DNA from: a bacterium
GTDB taxonomy: Bacteria; SZUA-182
Direction of reading: 5' to 3'
Length of the DNA stretch: 6,110 bases
NCBI GenBank assembly: GCA_003230635.1
Contig: QIFF01000249.1
Coordinates: forward strand, 1-6,110
Position 1 is the first letter of the stretch; every line of letters starts with the position of its first letter. The notes under the pieces were generated by a model that worked only from the letters and a program-made list of their open reading frames with translations, searched no databases and was not told the origin of the DNA. This document shows positions 1-4,517 of the stretch, piece after piece. The translations under genes and the position numbers were made by a program.

Positions 1-317
1 CAAATAACATCGCCTGGATTAGCCTGGGGTGTTTGCGCTTTATGCCCTCTTTGTCTGATTTCGTCCGGAAATGTTATCCTGAAAGCAAAATCATCTGGCA
101 GGAATTTATCTTGGGTGAAGACGGCAAGCTGCGCTATTTCAAGCCCTTGCGCATAAAAATGTACTCTAAGCTGCTCAAAAGTATCCGTGAGTATGCCCCT
201 GAAGTCATGGTTTATTTGTGCATGGAAAGCCCCGGTGTTTGGCAGGAAGTCTTTGGTAGTGCTCCGGCCCATAACCAAGCTTTTAAGGCGATGTTGGATG
301 AGTGCTGCCCAAGATAA
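1..317 (+). CDS. splB: Spore photoproduct lyase, C-terminal part (5' end outside window)
   Basis: This is the last ~104 codons of a spore photoproduct lyase, the radical-SAM enzyme that repairs the thymine dimer of UV-irradiated spore DNA during germination. The open frame runs in from the left edge (first full codon at 3) and ends with TAA at 315-317. The residues are typical of the family C-terminus: a SLGCLRFMPSL stretch at the edge, then IIWQEFILGEDGKLRYFKP, then RIKMYSKLLKSIREY, then VYLCMESPGVWQEVFG. The radical-SAM CxxxCxxC motif lies upstream of the window and cannot be checked. The internal ATG at 42 is not a start because the conserved family sequence continues in frame before it. 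Its last 20 bases overlap the nucleosidase gene, which implies co-transcription. Family assignment is from recognised motifs; function in this organism is inferred. Confidence 0.9.
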   Translation, partial: NNIAWISLGCLRFMPSLSDFVRKCYPESKIIWQEFILGEDGKLRYFKPLRIKMYSKLLKSIREYAPEVMVYLCMESPGVWQEVFGSAPAHNQAFKAMLDECCPR

Positions 318-948
318 TCCGATCGGAATTATTTGCCCCCTTAAGCAAGAAGCCAGCCCCCTGTTGGGCGCCTTTAAGACTCTTAAAGAGGAAAAGTTGA
401 ACGGGTGGCGTTGTTTTCGGGCAGAGTATAAAGGGCGGCGAGTTTGGCTGCTTGTTTCAGGTGTAGGCAAGAAAAAGGCGGCTGAGGCCGCTCAAAGTCT
501 GATTGAGCATTGTCAGCCCGCTTGCCTGATCAATTTCGGCACTGCGGGGGGAGTGGCACCGGGGGTGAGGGTAGGGCAGGTGGTTGTTTCCCGCCAGGTG
601 ATTGCTTATGACTCCCAGCCTGCCGCCACTTACCTGGGGGATAGCTTTTTGCTGGAGCAGGCTTTGAGCATAGCGGGGGTAAGGGAGGGAATAATTGTTT
701 CCGCCGATAAGAATGTAGATACGCCCGGCCAAAGGCAACATTTGTGGCAGAGTTATCAAGCCCTGTGCTGTGACTGGGAGAGCGCTGCGGTTTTGCAGGT
801 AGCCCGGCGTAATTGCATCCCCGCCCTTGCCTTGCGGGTAATCAGCGATGTGGGAAAACAACCATTGCTAAAGGAGTTTAAGGCCAATTTACCCCGGGCG
901 GCGGTCAAGGGCAGTCAGGTCTTGTTGGAACTTATAGAGAAATTGTAA
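298..948 (+). CDS. 5'-methylthioadenosine/S-adenosylhomocysteine nucleosidase-like protein
   Basis: A 216-residue member of the purine nucleoside phosphorylase/nucleosidase family 1, closest in motifs to MTA/SAH nucleosidase. That enzyme cleaves adenine from methylthioadenosine, S-adenosylhomocysteine and 5'-deoxyadenosine in the cytoplasm. Visible motifs are N-terminal IGIICPLKQEAS with a candidate catalytic Glu18, the GTAGG loop at 81-85 followed by VGQVVVS, WESAA with Glu161 (nucleoside binding), and ISDVG with Asp184, the usual general acid. The length is slightly below the usual ~230. I chose ATG 298 because the family N-terminus begins just after it and AAGGCG at 285-290 is a weak ribosome site. 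The frame stays open upstream to an ATG at 187, but that stretch is splB in another frame. The overlap with splB suggests translational coupling. The related futalosine hydrolase (MqnB) is a less likely alternative, as the ESAA and ISDVG motifs fit the MTA/SAH type better. Confidence 0.82.
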   Translation: MSAAQDNPIGIICPLKQEASPLLGAFKTLKEEKLNGWRCFRAEYKGRRVWLLVSGVGKKKAAEAAQSLIEHCQPACLINFGTAGGVAPGVRVGQVVVSRQVIAYDSQPAATYLGDSFLLEQALSIAGVREGIIVSADKNVDTPGQRQHLWQSYQALCCDWESAAVLQVARRNCIPALALRVISDVGKQPLLKEFKANLPRAAVKGSQVLLELIEKL

Positions 949-967
949 CCCCCAAGTGTTTTCTCTC

Positions 968-997
968 TTGACCTGCCTTTAAATAATGTGCTAAAGT
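968..997 (+). promoter_or_regulatory. Possible SigA promoter for the thiazole synthase gene
   Basis: TTGACC at 968-973 and TAAAGT at 992-997 (4 of 6 matches to TATAAT) are separated by 18 bases, about 55 bases before the thi4 start. Two further TTGAC copies lie at 998-1002 and 1010-1014, without good -10 partners. No TPP riboswitch elements are seen between 949 and 1054. The call is weak. Confidence 0.35.
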
Positions 998-1054
998 TTG
1001 ACCGTAATATTGACTTAAGGCAGCTATCTTTTGAAACGAAAGGAGACTAGAAAA

Positions 1055-1846
1055 ATGGCAATTTTTCATTCAGCTTCGGAGGCGGACGTCAGCAGGGCCA
1101 TTGTGGGCGAGTTTTCCACGCAAATGCTGGACACGATTAACAATGATGTAATTATCATTGGGGCCGGCCCCAGCGGGCTGATAGCGGCGCGTGAACTGGC
1201 CAAAAAGGGCAGTAAGGTGTTGGTGGTTGAGGCCAATAACTACCTGGGCGGCGGTTTTTGGATTGGCGGTTTTTTGATGAATAAATTGACGGTGCGCGCC
1301 CCGGCCAACACGGTGCTGGAGGAAATGAACGTCCCCACCAAGGAAGTCAGCCCCGGACTTTATGTGGCCGACGGCCCCCATGCCTGCTCCAAGTTGATTG
1401 CCTCGGCCTGTGACGCAGGGGTCAAGTTTCTCAACATGACCAAGTTTGACGACGTGGTACTGCGCAACGGCAAGGTTGAGGGAACAGTGATTAACTGGAC
1501 CCCGGTTTCCGCCCTGCCGCGGGCCATTACCTGCGTTGACCCCATTGCCATAGAGGCCAAGGTAGTTATTGACGCCACCGGACACGAGGCATGGGTGGTT
1601 AAATCCCTGGAGCAGCGCGGCCTGGTGGAGATTGCCGGCATGGGAGCGATGGACGTGGAAAATTCCGAGGATGCTATTGTGGAAAAAACCGGCCAGGTTT
1701 TCCCCGGCGTGGTAGTGACCGGCATGGCGGTATCCACCACCTACGGCCTCTCCCGCATGGGCCCCACCTTCGGCGGAATGCTCCTGTCCGGCCAAAAGGC
1801 CGCTGATTTGGTTTTGGACTCTCTCTTGGCTGAATTAGTAGTGTAA
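1055..1846 (+). CDS. thi4: Thi4-type ADP-thiazole synthase with active-site Cys
   Basis: A 263-residue Thi4/Thi1-family protein, which makes the adenylated thiazole carboxylate precursor of thiamine from NAD, glycine and a sulfur source. Visible features are a Rossmann dinucleotide motif GAGPSG (36-41) with the following Glu59, the GGG turn (65-67), a conserved ITCVDP segment with Cys160 and Asp162, ATGHEA (174-179), and the C-terminal RMGPTFGGM (234-242). Length fits prokaryotic members (~260). Start: AAAGGAGAC at 1038-1046 is a strong ribosome site for ATG 1055. A TTG at 1031 in the same frame would place that site inside the coding region. Yeast Thi4 has Cys205 directly before the MDP sequence and donates its sulfur once. 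Methanogen enzymes have His there and use free sulfide. This protein has Cys, so sulfur could come from the protein itself, although sulfide use is not excluded. It appears monocistronic, closed by the terminator at 1877-1921. Confidence 0.9.
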   Translation: MAIFHSASEADVSRAIVGEFSTQMLDTINNDVIIIGAGPSGLIAARELAKKGSKVLVVEANNYLGGGFWIGGFLMNKLTVRAPANTVLEEMNVPTKEVSPGLYVADGPHACSKLIASACDAGVKFLNMTKFDDVVLRNGKVEGTVINWTPVSALPRAITCVDPIAIEAKVVIDATGHEAWVVKSLEQRGLVEIAGMGAMDVENSEDAIVEKTGQVFPGVVVTGMAVSTTYGLSRMGPTFGGMLLSGQKAADLVLDSLLAELVV

Positions 1847-1876
1847 CCTGTGGCTGCTAACTGCTTTTAGCTGTTC

Positions 1877-1921
1877 AAAAAGGCTGCTTTGGCCCACATC
1901 AGGCTGAAGTAGCCTTTTTTG
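1877..1921 (+). terminator. Intrinsic terminator after thi4
   Basis: AAAAAGGCTGCTT (1877-1889) pairs with AAGTAGCCTTTTT (1907-1919), with one G-U wobble, around a 17-base loop that may pair further. A T-run ends the structure. It lies 30 bases after the thi4 stop. The A-run opposite could let it work on both strands, but there is no minus-strand gene here. Confidence 0.8.
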
Positions 1922-1934
1922 TTCTGAGGTTAAA

Positions 1935-2690
1935 ATGTCGATACACTCAAAATTTCTTGTTCACTGGACTGGCTGGGATTTTGATTACAATTGTTTGTGT
2001 CCTACTCCTGGCCGGGATCGTGCGCCAGCTCTTCCCCAAGAAGAGCTTAGGGATAGATATATTAAGAGGTTTCGTAATTGCTGCGAAAAGGGTCTAATGA
2101 TGAATCAAGGCAGGGAAGACATCATGGGCCGGGTTGAAGGTATAAGTGTGTGGATTTCCCGGGTTTGTTTTACGGAAATACGTCTAAGCCAGGTTCAATG
2201 CCATGCCAAAAAGTATGGTAAATTGGGGATAGGATTTGATCGTAAGTTTGTGCTTGACCGTATGGGCAATCCAGTTTTCTACGTGCAAGATGCTGATACT
2301 GGTCTTATAATTAGCAGCTTAAATCATTTATTGGGCCTGGTCCAAAGGACAAATGATGCCAAGTTAGAAAACGAATTAGAATTTGTGTTCGGTTTTCTCA
2401 AGGGGATGTCGGATAGGAGGAAGCATCCTAGAGATTTTGGATTCTATGAGGAGATGGAATGGAGAGTAATTAATTTCCAAGAGATAAGGAAGGATTCTTG
2501 TAAATACATTGAAGTGGAAGACGCCAAAAAAGAGATTTATCGTTTGGTACTGAACCCCCAGGATATCAAAATATTAATATTCCCCGATGAACCAACAATG
2601 CGTATGGCAACTCAAGATGAATTTTTCAAAGATTATTTCAAAAAGCACGTTCCTATGATGACGACAGTTGAAGATTGTAAACATTTCTAA
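1935..2690 (+). CDS. AbiGi-family abortive-infection-type protein (orphan)
   Basis: A 251-residue protein that I recognise as the AbiGi family of lactococcal abortive phage resistance (annotated in Pfam as an antitoxin). Family-like features in order: N-terminal LVHWTGWDF (8-16), an amphipathic stretch with CCEKGLMMNQGRE (49-61), VCFTEIRLS (77-85), the Y94-GKLGIGFDRKF block (to 105), PVFYV (113-117), FLKGMSD (154-160), YEEMEWRV (171-178), LIFPDE (214-219) and a TVEDC (244-248) ending. It looks full-length. Start ATG 1935 has GAGGT at 1926-1930. There is no signal peptide or membrane segment, so it is cytoplasmic. The usual partner AbiGii, a nucleotidyltransferase, is not within the window: upstream is thi4, downstream is repeat DNA. 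The A+T content is clearly higher than that of thi4, and a repeat cluster follows, consistent with lateral transfer. No promoter of its own was found. The family is fairly sure; the molecular activity is unknown. Confidence 0.75.
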   Translation: MSIHSKFLVHWTGWDFDYNCLCPTPGRDRAPALPQEELRDRYIKRFRNCCEKGLMMNQGREDIMGRVEGISVWISRVCFTEIRLSQVQCHAKKYGKLGIGFDRKFVLDRMGNPVFYVQDADTGLIISSLNHLLGLVQRTNDAKLENELEFVFGFLKGMSDRRKHPRDFGFYEEMEWRVINFQEIRKDSCKYIEVEDAKKEIYRLVLNPQDIKILIFPDEPTMRMATQDEFFKDYFKKHVPMMTTVEDCKHF

Positions 2691-2708
2691 CAACTAGGCA
2701 CCAACTTA

Positions 2709-2783
2709 TGTCATTCCTGCAAAAGCAGGAATCTAGGCAAGTGAGTATATATAAAATGGATTCCTGTTTGCACAGGAATGACA
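2709..2783. repeat. 75-bp inverted-repeat element (MITE-like)
   Basis: The left arm 2709-2733 begins TGTCATTCCTG and ends CAGGAATC. The right arm 2759-2783 begins GATTCCTG and ends CAGGAATGACA. The arms are reverse complements except for a few central bases, and each arm is itself a small hairpin (CCTGC...GCAGG; CCTG...CAGG). About 25 bases of A+T-rich spacer separate them. The pattern TCATTCCTGC...GCAGGAATGA is a dispersed repeat type seen in many bacterial genomes. It is non-coding and sits just downstream of the AbiGi-like gene, where it may cap the mRNA 3' end. No terminator T-run is present. Confidence 0.75.
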
Positions 2784-2795
2784 GACTTTGTAATT

Positions 2796-2832
2796 CCCTC
2801 TCCCCTCAGGGGAGAGGGGCAGGGTGAGGGGT
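2796..2832. repeat. GC-rich hairpin repeat (CCCTCTCCCC...GGGGAGAGGG)
   Basis: A perfect 10-bp stem, CCCTCTCCCC (2796-2805) with GGGGAGAGGG (2809-2818) around a TCA loop, followed by GCAGGGTGAGGGGTG. This resembles a short dispersed palindrome common in bacterial intergenic regions. Its role is unknown. Confidence 0.65.
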
Positions 2833-2888
2833 GAATTGACAAAACAAGCAAAAGTACCCGTCGTCCCCATTCCCAAAGCAAACCCCAC

Positions 2889-2917
2889 TTGACAAATTCG
2901 TCTGTCTGGCCTAGAAT
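2889..2917 (+). promoter_or_regulatory. Near-consensus SigA promoter of the tRNA-Met gene
   Basis: TTGACA (2889-2894, perfect), exactly 17 bases, then TAGAAT (2912-2917, 5 of 6 matches). The start point would be about 2923-2925. The next gene on this strand is tRNA-Met at 3116, about 190 bases on. The interval is filled by a palindromic element that looks inserted. Strong stable-RNA promoters normally lie only a few to tens of bases from the tRNA. Confidence 0.75.
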
Positions 2918-2933
2918 GAGGGCCTGATTTACC

Positions 2934-3108
2934 CAAATCCGCCACCTGGTCTGAGAACAAAGACTGTTCAGAAAGGTTCAGAGTAAGGCGCCGAGCCGAT
3001 TTGAGCGCAGGCGTAGCAAGGCTACGTTGAGCATCAAACCGGTGAAGGCAACGCAGCCTCTGGGCCTTTCTGGACAGCCGACTTCCAGAATTAGGCGGTG
3101 GATTTGGG
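2934..3108. repeat. Nested palindromic element between promoter and tRNA-Met, flanked by TTTACC
   Basis: Outer arms 2931-2946 and 3094-3109 pair at 15 of 16 positions, with one G-U and one mismatch. Inner arms 2964-2983 and 3058-3077 pair at all 20 positions, three as G-U. CCGATTTGA (2996-3004) pairs with TCAAACCGG (3034-3042) at 8 of 9. The tip is GCGTAGC-AAG-GCTACGT (3011-3027). TTTACC occurs directly on both sides (2928-2933 and 3109-3114), as a target duplication would. The core, with its AGAAAGG and CCTTTCT arms and CGTAG...CTACG centre, resembles dispersed palindromic repeats in other genomes, from memory. It encodes no protein. The structure is read directly; the mobile origin is inferred. 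Confidence 0.6.
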
Positions 3109-3115
3109 TTTACCT

Positions 3116-3193
3116 GGCGGTGTAGCTCAGCTTGGTTAGAGCATGCGGCTCATATCCGCAGTGTCCGGGGTTCAAATCCCTGCACCGCCACCA
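3116..3193 (+). tRNA. tRNA-Met (CAT), elongator type, CCA encoded
   Basis: Full cloverleaf: acceptor GGCGGTG (3116-3122) with CACCGCC (3183-3189), D stem GCTC/GAGC (3125-3128, 3139-3142), anticodon stem TGCGG/CCGCA (3144-3148, 3156-3160), loop CTCATAT with anticodon CAT at 3151-3153, five-base variable loop, T stem CGGGG/CCCTG with TTCAAAT loop (3171-3177), discriminator A3190 and encoded CCA. The G1-C72 pair and the absence of three G-C pairs in the anticodon stem argue against initiator tRNA. The 5' half closely resembles Bacillus elongator tRNA-Met. tRNA-Ile2 (also CAT, with lysidine) is a less likely alternative. Confidence 0.93.
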
Positions 3194-3213
3194 AATTTTA
3201 GCAGCAGAAATAG

Positions 3214-3247
3214 AAAAGGGATTAGCAAATTTTGCTAATCCCTTTTT
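3214..3247. terminator. Bidirectional terminator between tRNA-Met and the lipoprotein gene
   Basis: AAAAGGGATTAGCAAA (3214-3229) is a perfect inverted repeat of TTTGCTAATCCCTTTT (3231-3246), giving a long stem with A-runs and T-runs at the outer ends on both strands. It lies 20 bases after the tRNA and 14 bases after the stop of the converging minus-strand gene, so it should stop both. Confidence 0.9.
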
Positions 3248-3260
3248 GGCTAAGGGTGCC

Positions 3261-3677
3261 CTAAAGGTTGCTTTCATCTATCGTGTGGGACTGCTGAAAG
3301 GGGTCGGGTAAATTCCAGCCGACTAGTTTGTCGTCCTCAAATATGACATATTGCAGTTTGGCTTTGAAGGGAACAAAGGGGGCGCTACAAGAAGAGAATA
3401 AGGCCAGAGTGCAGCCCCTTAGATTAGGGCCATATTCATAATATGTCCATACCTCTCTGGTTTTTCCTCCCGGCATTGTTTGCTTGGCTACTTCGTCAGC
3501 GCTGCCCAGAATTTCGCGCGCTTCCCGGGAAGACATGCCTATTTCTATCTCACCCTGGTTGACCGCATCGGTAACCGGCTTTGAAGAGTACAAAGCACAG
3601 CCGTTTAGAATCACCAACAGGCTCACGGCTAAGGTTATTTTCTTTATTTTCTTTAGCAGGCTAAAGTTTATTTGCAA
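3261..3677 (-). CDS. Small lipoprotein with BamE/SmpA-like domain
   Basis: A 138-residue predicted lipoprotein. The N-terminus has basic residues (KKIKK), a hydrophobic segment and a lipobox L24-N-G-C27, so the mature protein of about 112 residues would be lipid-anchored outside the cytoplasmic membrane. The mature part has the SmpA/OmlA (BamE) pattern: IEIGMSSREAREILGSADE (44-62), then REVWTYYEYG (74-83) and a strand LQYVIFEDDKLVGW (108-121). In diderms BamE belongs to the outer-membrane assembly complex; in a Gram-positive the fold has no assigned role. Mature Cys89 and Cys97 could form a disulfide. The start is TTG at 3675-3677, fixed by a strong GGAGG (minus strand, 3687-3691) eight bases away. 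It lies between two terminators and is probably transcribed alone, but no clear promoter is seen. Confidence 0.8.
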   Translation of the reverse strand: MQINFSLLKKIKKITLAVSLLVILNGCALYSSKPVTDAVNQGEIEIGMSSREAREILGSADEVAKQTMPGGKTREVWTYYEYGPNLRGCTLALFSSCSAPFVPFKAKLQYVIFEDDKLVGWNLPDPFQQSHTIDESNL

Positions 3678-3686
3678 TTTGCCTTA

Positions 3687-3691
3687 CCTCC
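3687..3691 (-). promoter_or_regulatory. Ribosome binding site fixing a TTG start
   Basis: The minus-strand sequence AAAAGGAGGTAAGGCAAATTG places GGAGG eight bases before TTG 3677. No ATG or GTG in frame near the signal peptide is better placed, so TTG is the start of the lipoprotein gene. Confidence 0.75.
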
Positions 3692-3720
3692 TTTTAACCA
3701 AATCCACCACTTGGTAAAAC

Positions 3721-3755
3721 AAAAAGACCCAGCCAGAGAGGCCGGGTCTTTTTTG
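3721..3755. terminator. Terminator after the cytochrome gene
   Basis: Read on the minus strand, AAAAAGACCCGGCC pairs with GGCTGGGTCTTTTT around a short TCTCT loop (nine-base core stem GACCCGGCC/GGCTGGGTC with one G-U wobble) and ends in a T-run. It starts about 22 bases after the cytochrome stop codon and separates that gene from the lipoprotein gene. A-runs and T-runs on both sides could make it bidirectional. Confidence 0.88.
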
Positions 3756-3776
3756 TACTATCAATCCAACTGGTTA

Positions 3777-4427
3777 TTATTCTTCCTCTCCGGTTTTCAG
3801 AAAATGGATTATATCTCCGAAGACATCTCCAGTCCTTTTCTTTTCCGCTTCTAATTCATGTTCTACTGCTTTTCTGTCTGCCTCGTTTACGGGCATGTGA
3901 CAGCCTTCACAGTTCAATATCGGGGCCATGTATTTGGTTGAGTCCAGATCAATGCTAAAGGATCTAAGCACCGCATGGCAGTTCTTACAGCGCAGGTGAA
4001 AGGCGTCCTTTAGTTTGAGCAACTGCCCCTTTCTGGCGCCCTTACTGGGTGCTTCCTTGATCCTTTCGATTAAGTCAGTACGCCCTTTTTTGGCGTGACA
4101 ACCAGTTAAACACAGGTTCTTGCCTTTGGCCTTAACCTGCCTTTTGGCGTGACATCTGCGGCAGGCCCTGGGGTCTCTTCCCCGCCGTTTTCTGTGATGG
4201 CAGACCTTACAGGCTACTTCCGGATCACCGCCCGCCATCTTTAAGACCAGTTTTTGATGCATTTTGTGGGGAAACTTAACCCGCTGGTAATCTACCTTGA
4301 TGGTTTTTCTGGAACCGGTCCCCAGGGTAACTTCCGTCCCCCCCATCTGAGCGATACCGCTAAAGGAGAAAAGCACCACCCCGGCCAAGGCAAGTCCTAT
4401 ACTTAAGCAAATTTTCTTTTTCCACAT
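3777..4427 (-). CDS. Exported c3-like multiheme cytochrome c, up to five hemes
   Basis: A 216-residue secreted cytochrome. Signal peptide: MWKKK, hydrophobic core LSIGLALAGVVLF, probable cleavage near SGIA-Q (~26). Heme motifs: CKVCH (73-77), CRRCH (89-93), CLTGCH (106-111, spaced CX3CH), CKNCH (147-151) and CEGCH (173-177). The pattern FPHKMH (His54, His57) before the first motif, CHH with His78, and AFHLRC (His144) matches the class III cytochrome c3 layout with bis-His hemes. His190 or His208 could serve a fifth heme. It is very rich in Lys and Arg. It should act outside the cytoplasmic membrane in electron transfer. Start ATG 4427 has AGGAGGGG upstream, about 10-12 bases away. It follows the hdrC-like gene by 86 bases and is closed by the terminator at 3721-3755. 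Classical c3 has four hemes, so this is a variant; redox partners are unknown. Confidence 0.87.
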   Translation of the reverse strand: MWKKKICLSIGLALAGVVLFSFSGIAQMGGTEVTLGTGSRKTIKVDYQRVKFPHKMHQKLVLKMAGGDPEVACKVCHHRKRRGRDPRACRRCHAKRQVKAKGKNLCLTGCHAKKGRTDLIERIKEAPSKGARKGQLLKLKDAFHLRCKNCHAVLRSFSIDLDSTKYMAPILNCEGCHMPVNEADRKAVEHELEAEKKRTGDVFGDIIHFLKTGEEE

Positions 4428-4488
4428 AAGATTTCTTCCCCTCCTTCCTTAATTTTCAAGGCACCCTAAAGGAACAACCATTAATAAA

Positions 4489-4517
4489 AAGCTACCACAC
4501 CACCAGTAGGTTGTCAA
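4489..4517 (-). promoter_or_regulatory. Possible promoter of the cytochrome gene
   Basis: On the minus strand TTGACA (4517-4512, perfect) is followed by 17 bases and TAGCTT (4494-4489, 3 of 6), preceded by TGG as an extended -10. The -35 box overlaps the TGA stop of the hdrC-like gene. It could drive the cytochrome separately from the upstream genes. The -10 is poor. Confidence 0.4.

Larger units (their letters stand above)
2691..3115. other. Repeat-rich intergenic region, no gene
   Basis: These 425 bases between the AbiGi-like gene and tRNA-Met hold an inverted-repeat element (2709-2783), a GC-rich hairpin (2796-2832), a promoter (2889-2917) and a large palindrome (2934-3108), described separately. 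I see no protein gene. A minus-strand open frame at 2733-2960 is a translation of the repeats. Confidence 0.8.

Noticed and set aside
187..297. Upstream extension of the nucleosidase to ATG 187
   Set aside because: This stretch is splB in another frame, lacks nucleosidase similarity, and the family N-terminus begins after ATG 298.
457..861. Minus-strand open frame opposite the nucleosidase gene
   Set aside because: It lies wholly inside a gene with clear family motifs and shows no recognisable domain.
1031..1054. TTG 1031 as the thi4 start
   Set aside because: The strong ribosome site at 1038-1046 serves ATG 1055 and would be inside the coding region if TTG 1031 were used.
1070..1795. Long minus-strand open frames opposite thi4 (1070-1795 and 1360-1740)
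   Set aside because: They are antisense shadows of a well-supported gene. Their His/Gly-rich translations match no family and they have no ribosome site.
2733..2960. Minus-strand open frame of 75 codons
   Set aside because: Its translation (with SPLTLPLSPEGRG and CANRNPF) is the well-known product of reading through dispersed repeats.
2691..3115. CRISPR array
   Set aside because: Several repeats are present, but they are inverted and of different families; there are no evenly spaced direct repeats with unique spacers.
3672..3854. Plus-strand open frames at 3484-3717 and 3672-3854
   Set aside because: They run antisense to the lipoprotein and cytochrome genes and across a terminator; no domain or ribosome site.
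4428..4513. Terminator between the hdrC-like and cytochrome genes
   Set aside because: Only a four-base stem (CTAC/GTAG) precedes a short T-run, too weak to call; read-through into the cytochrome gene remains possible.
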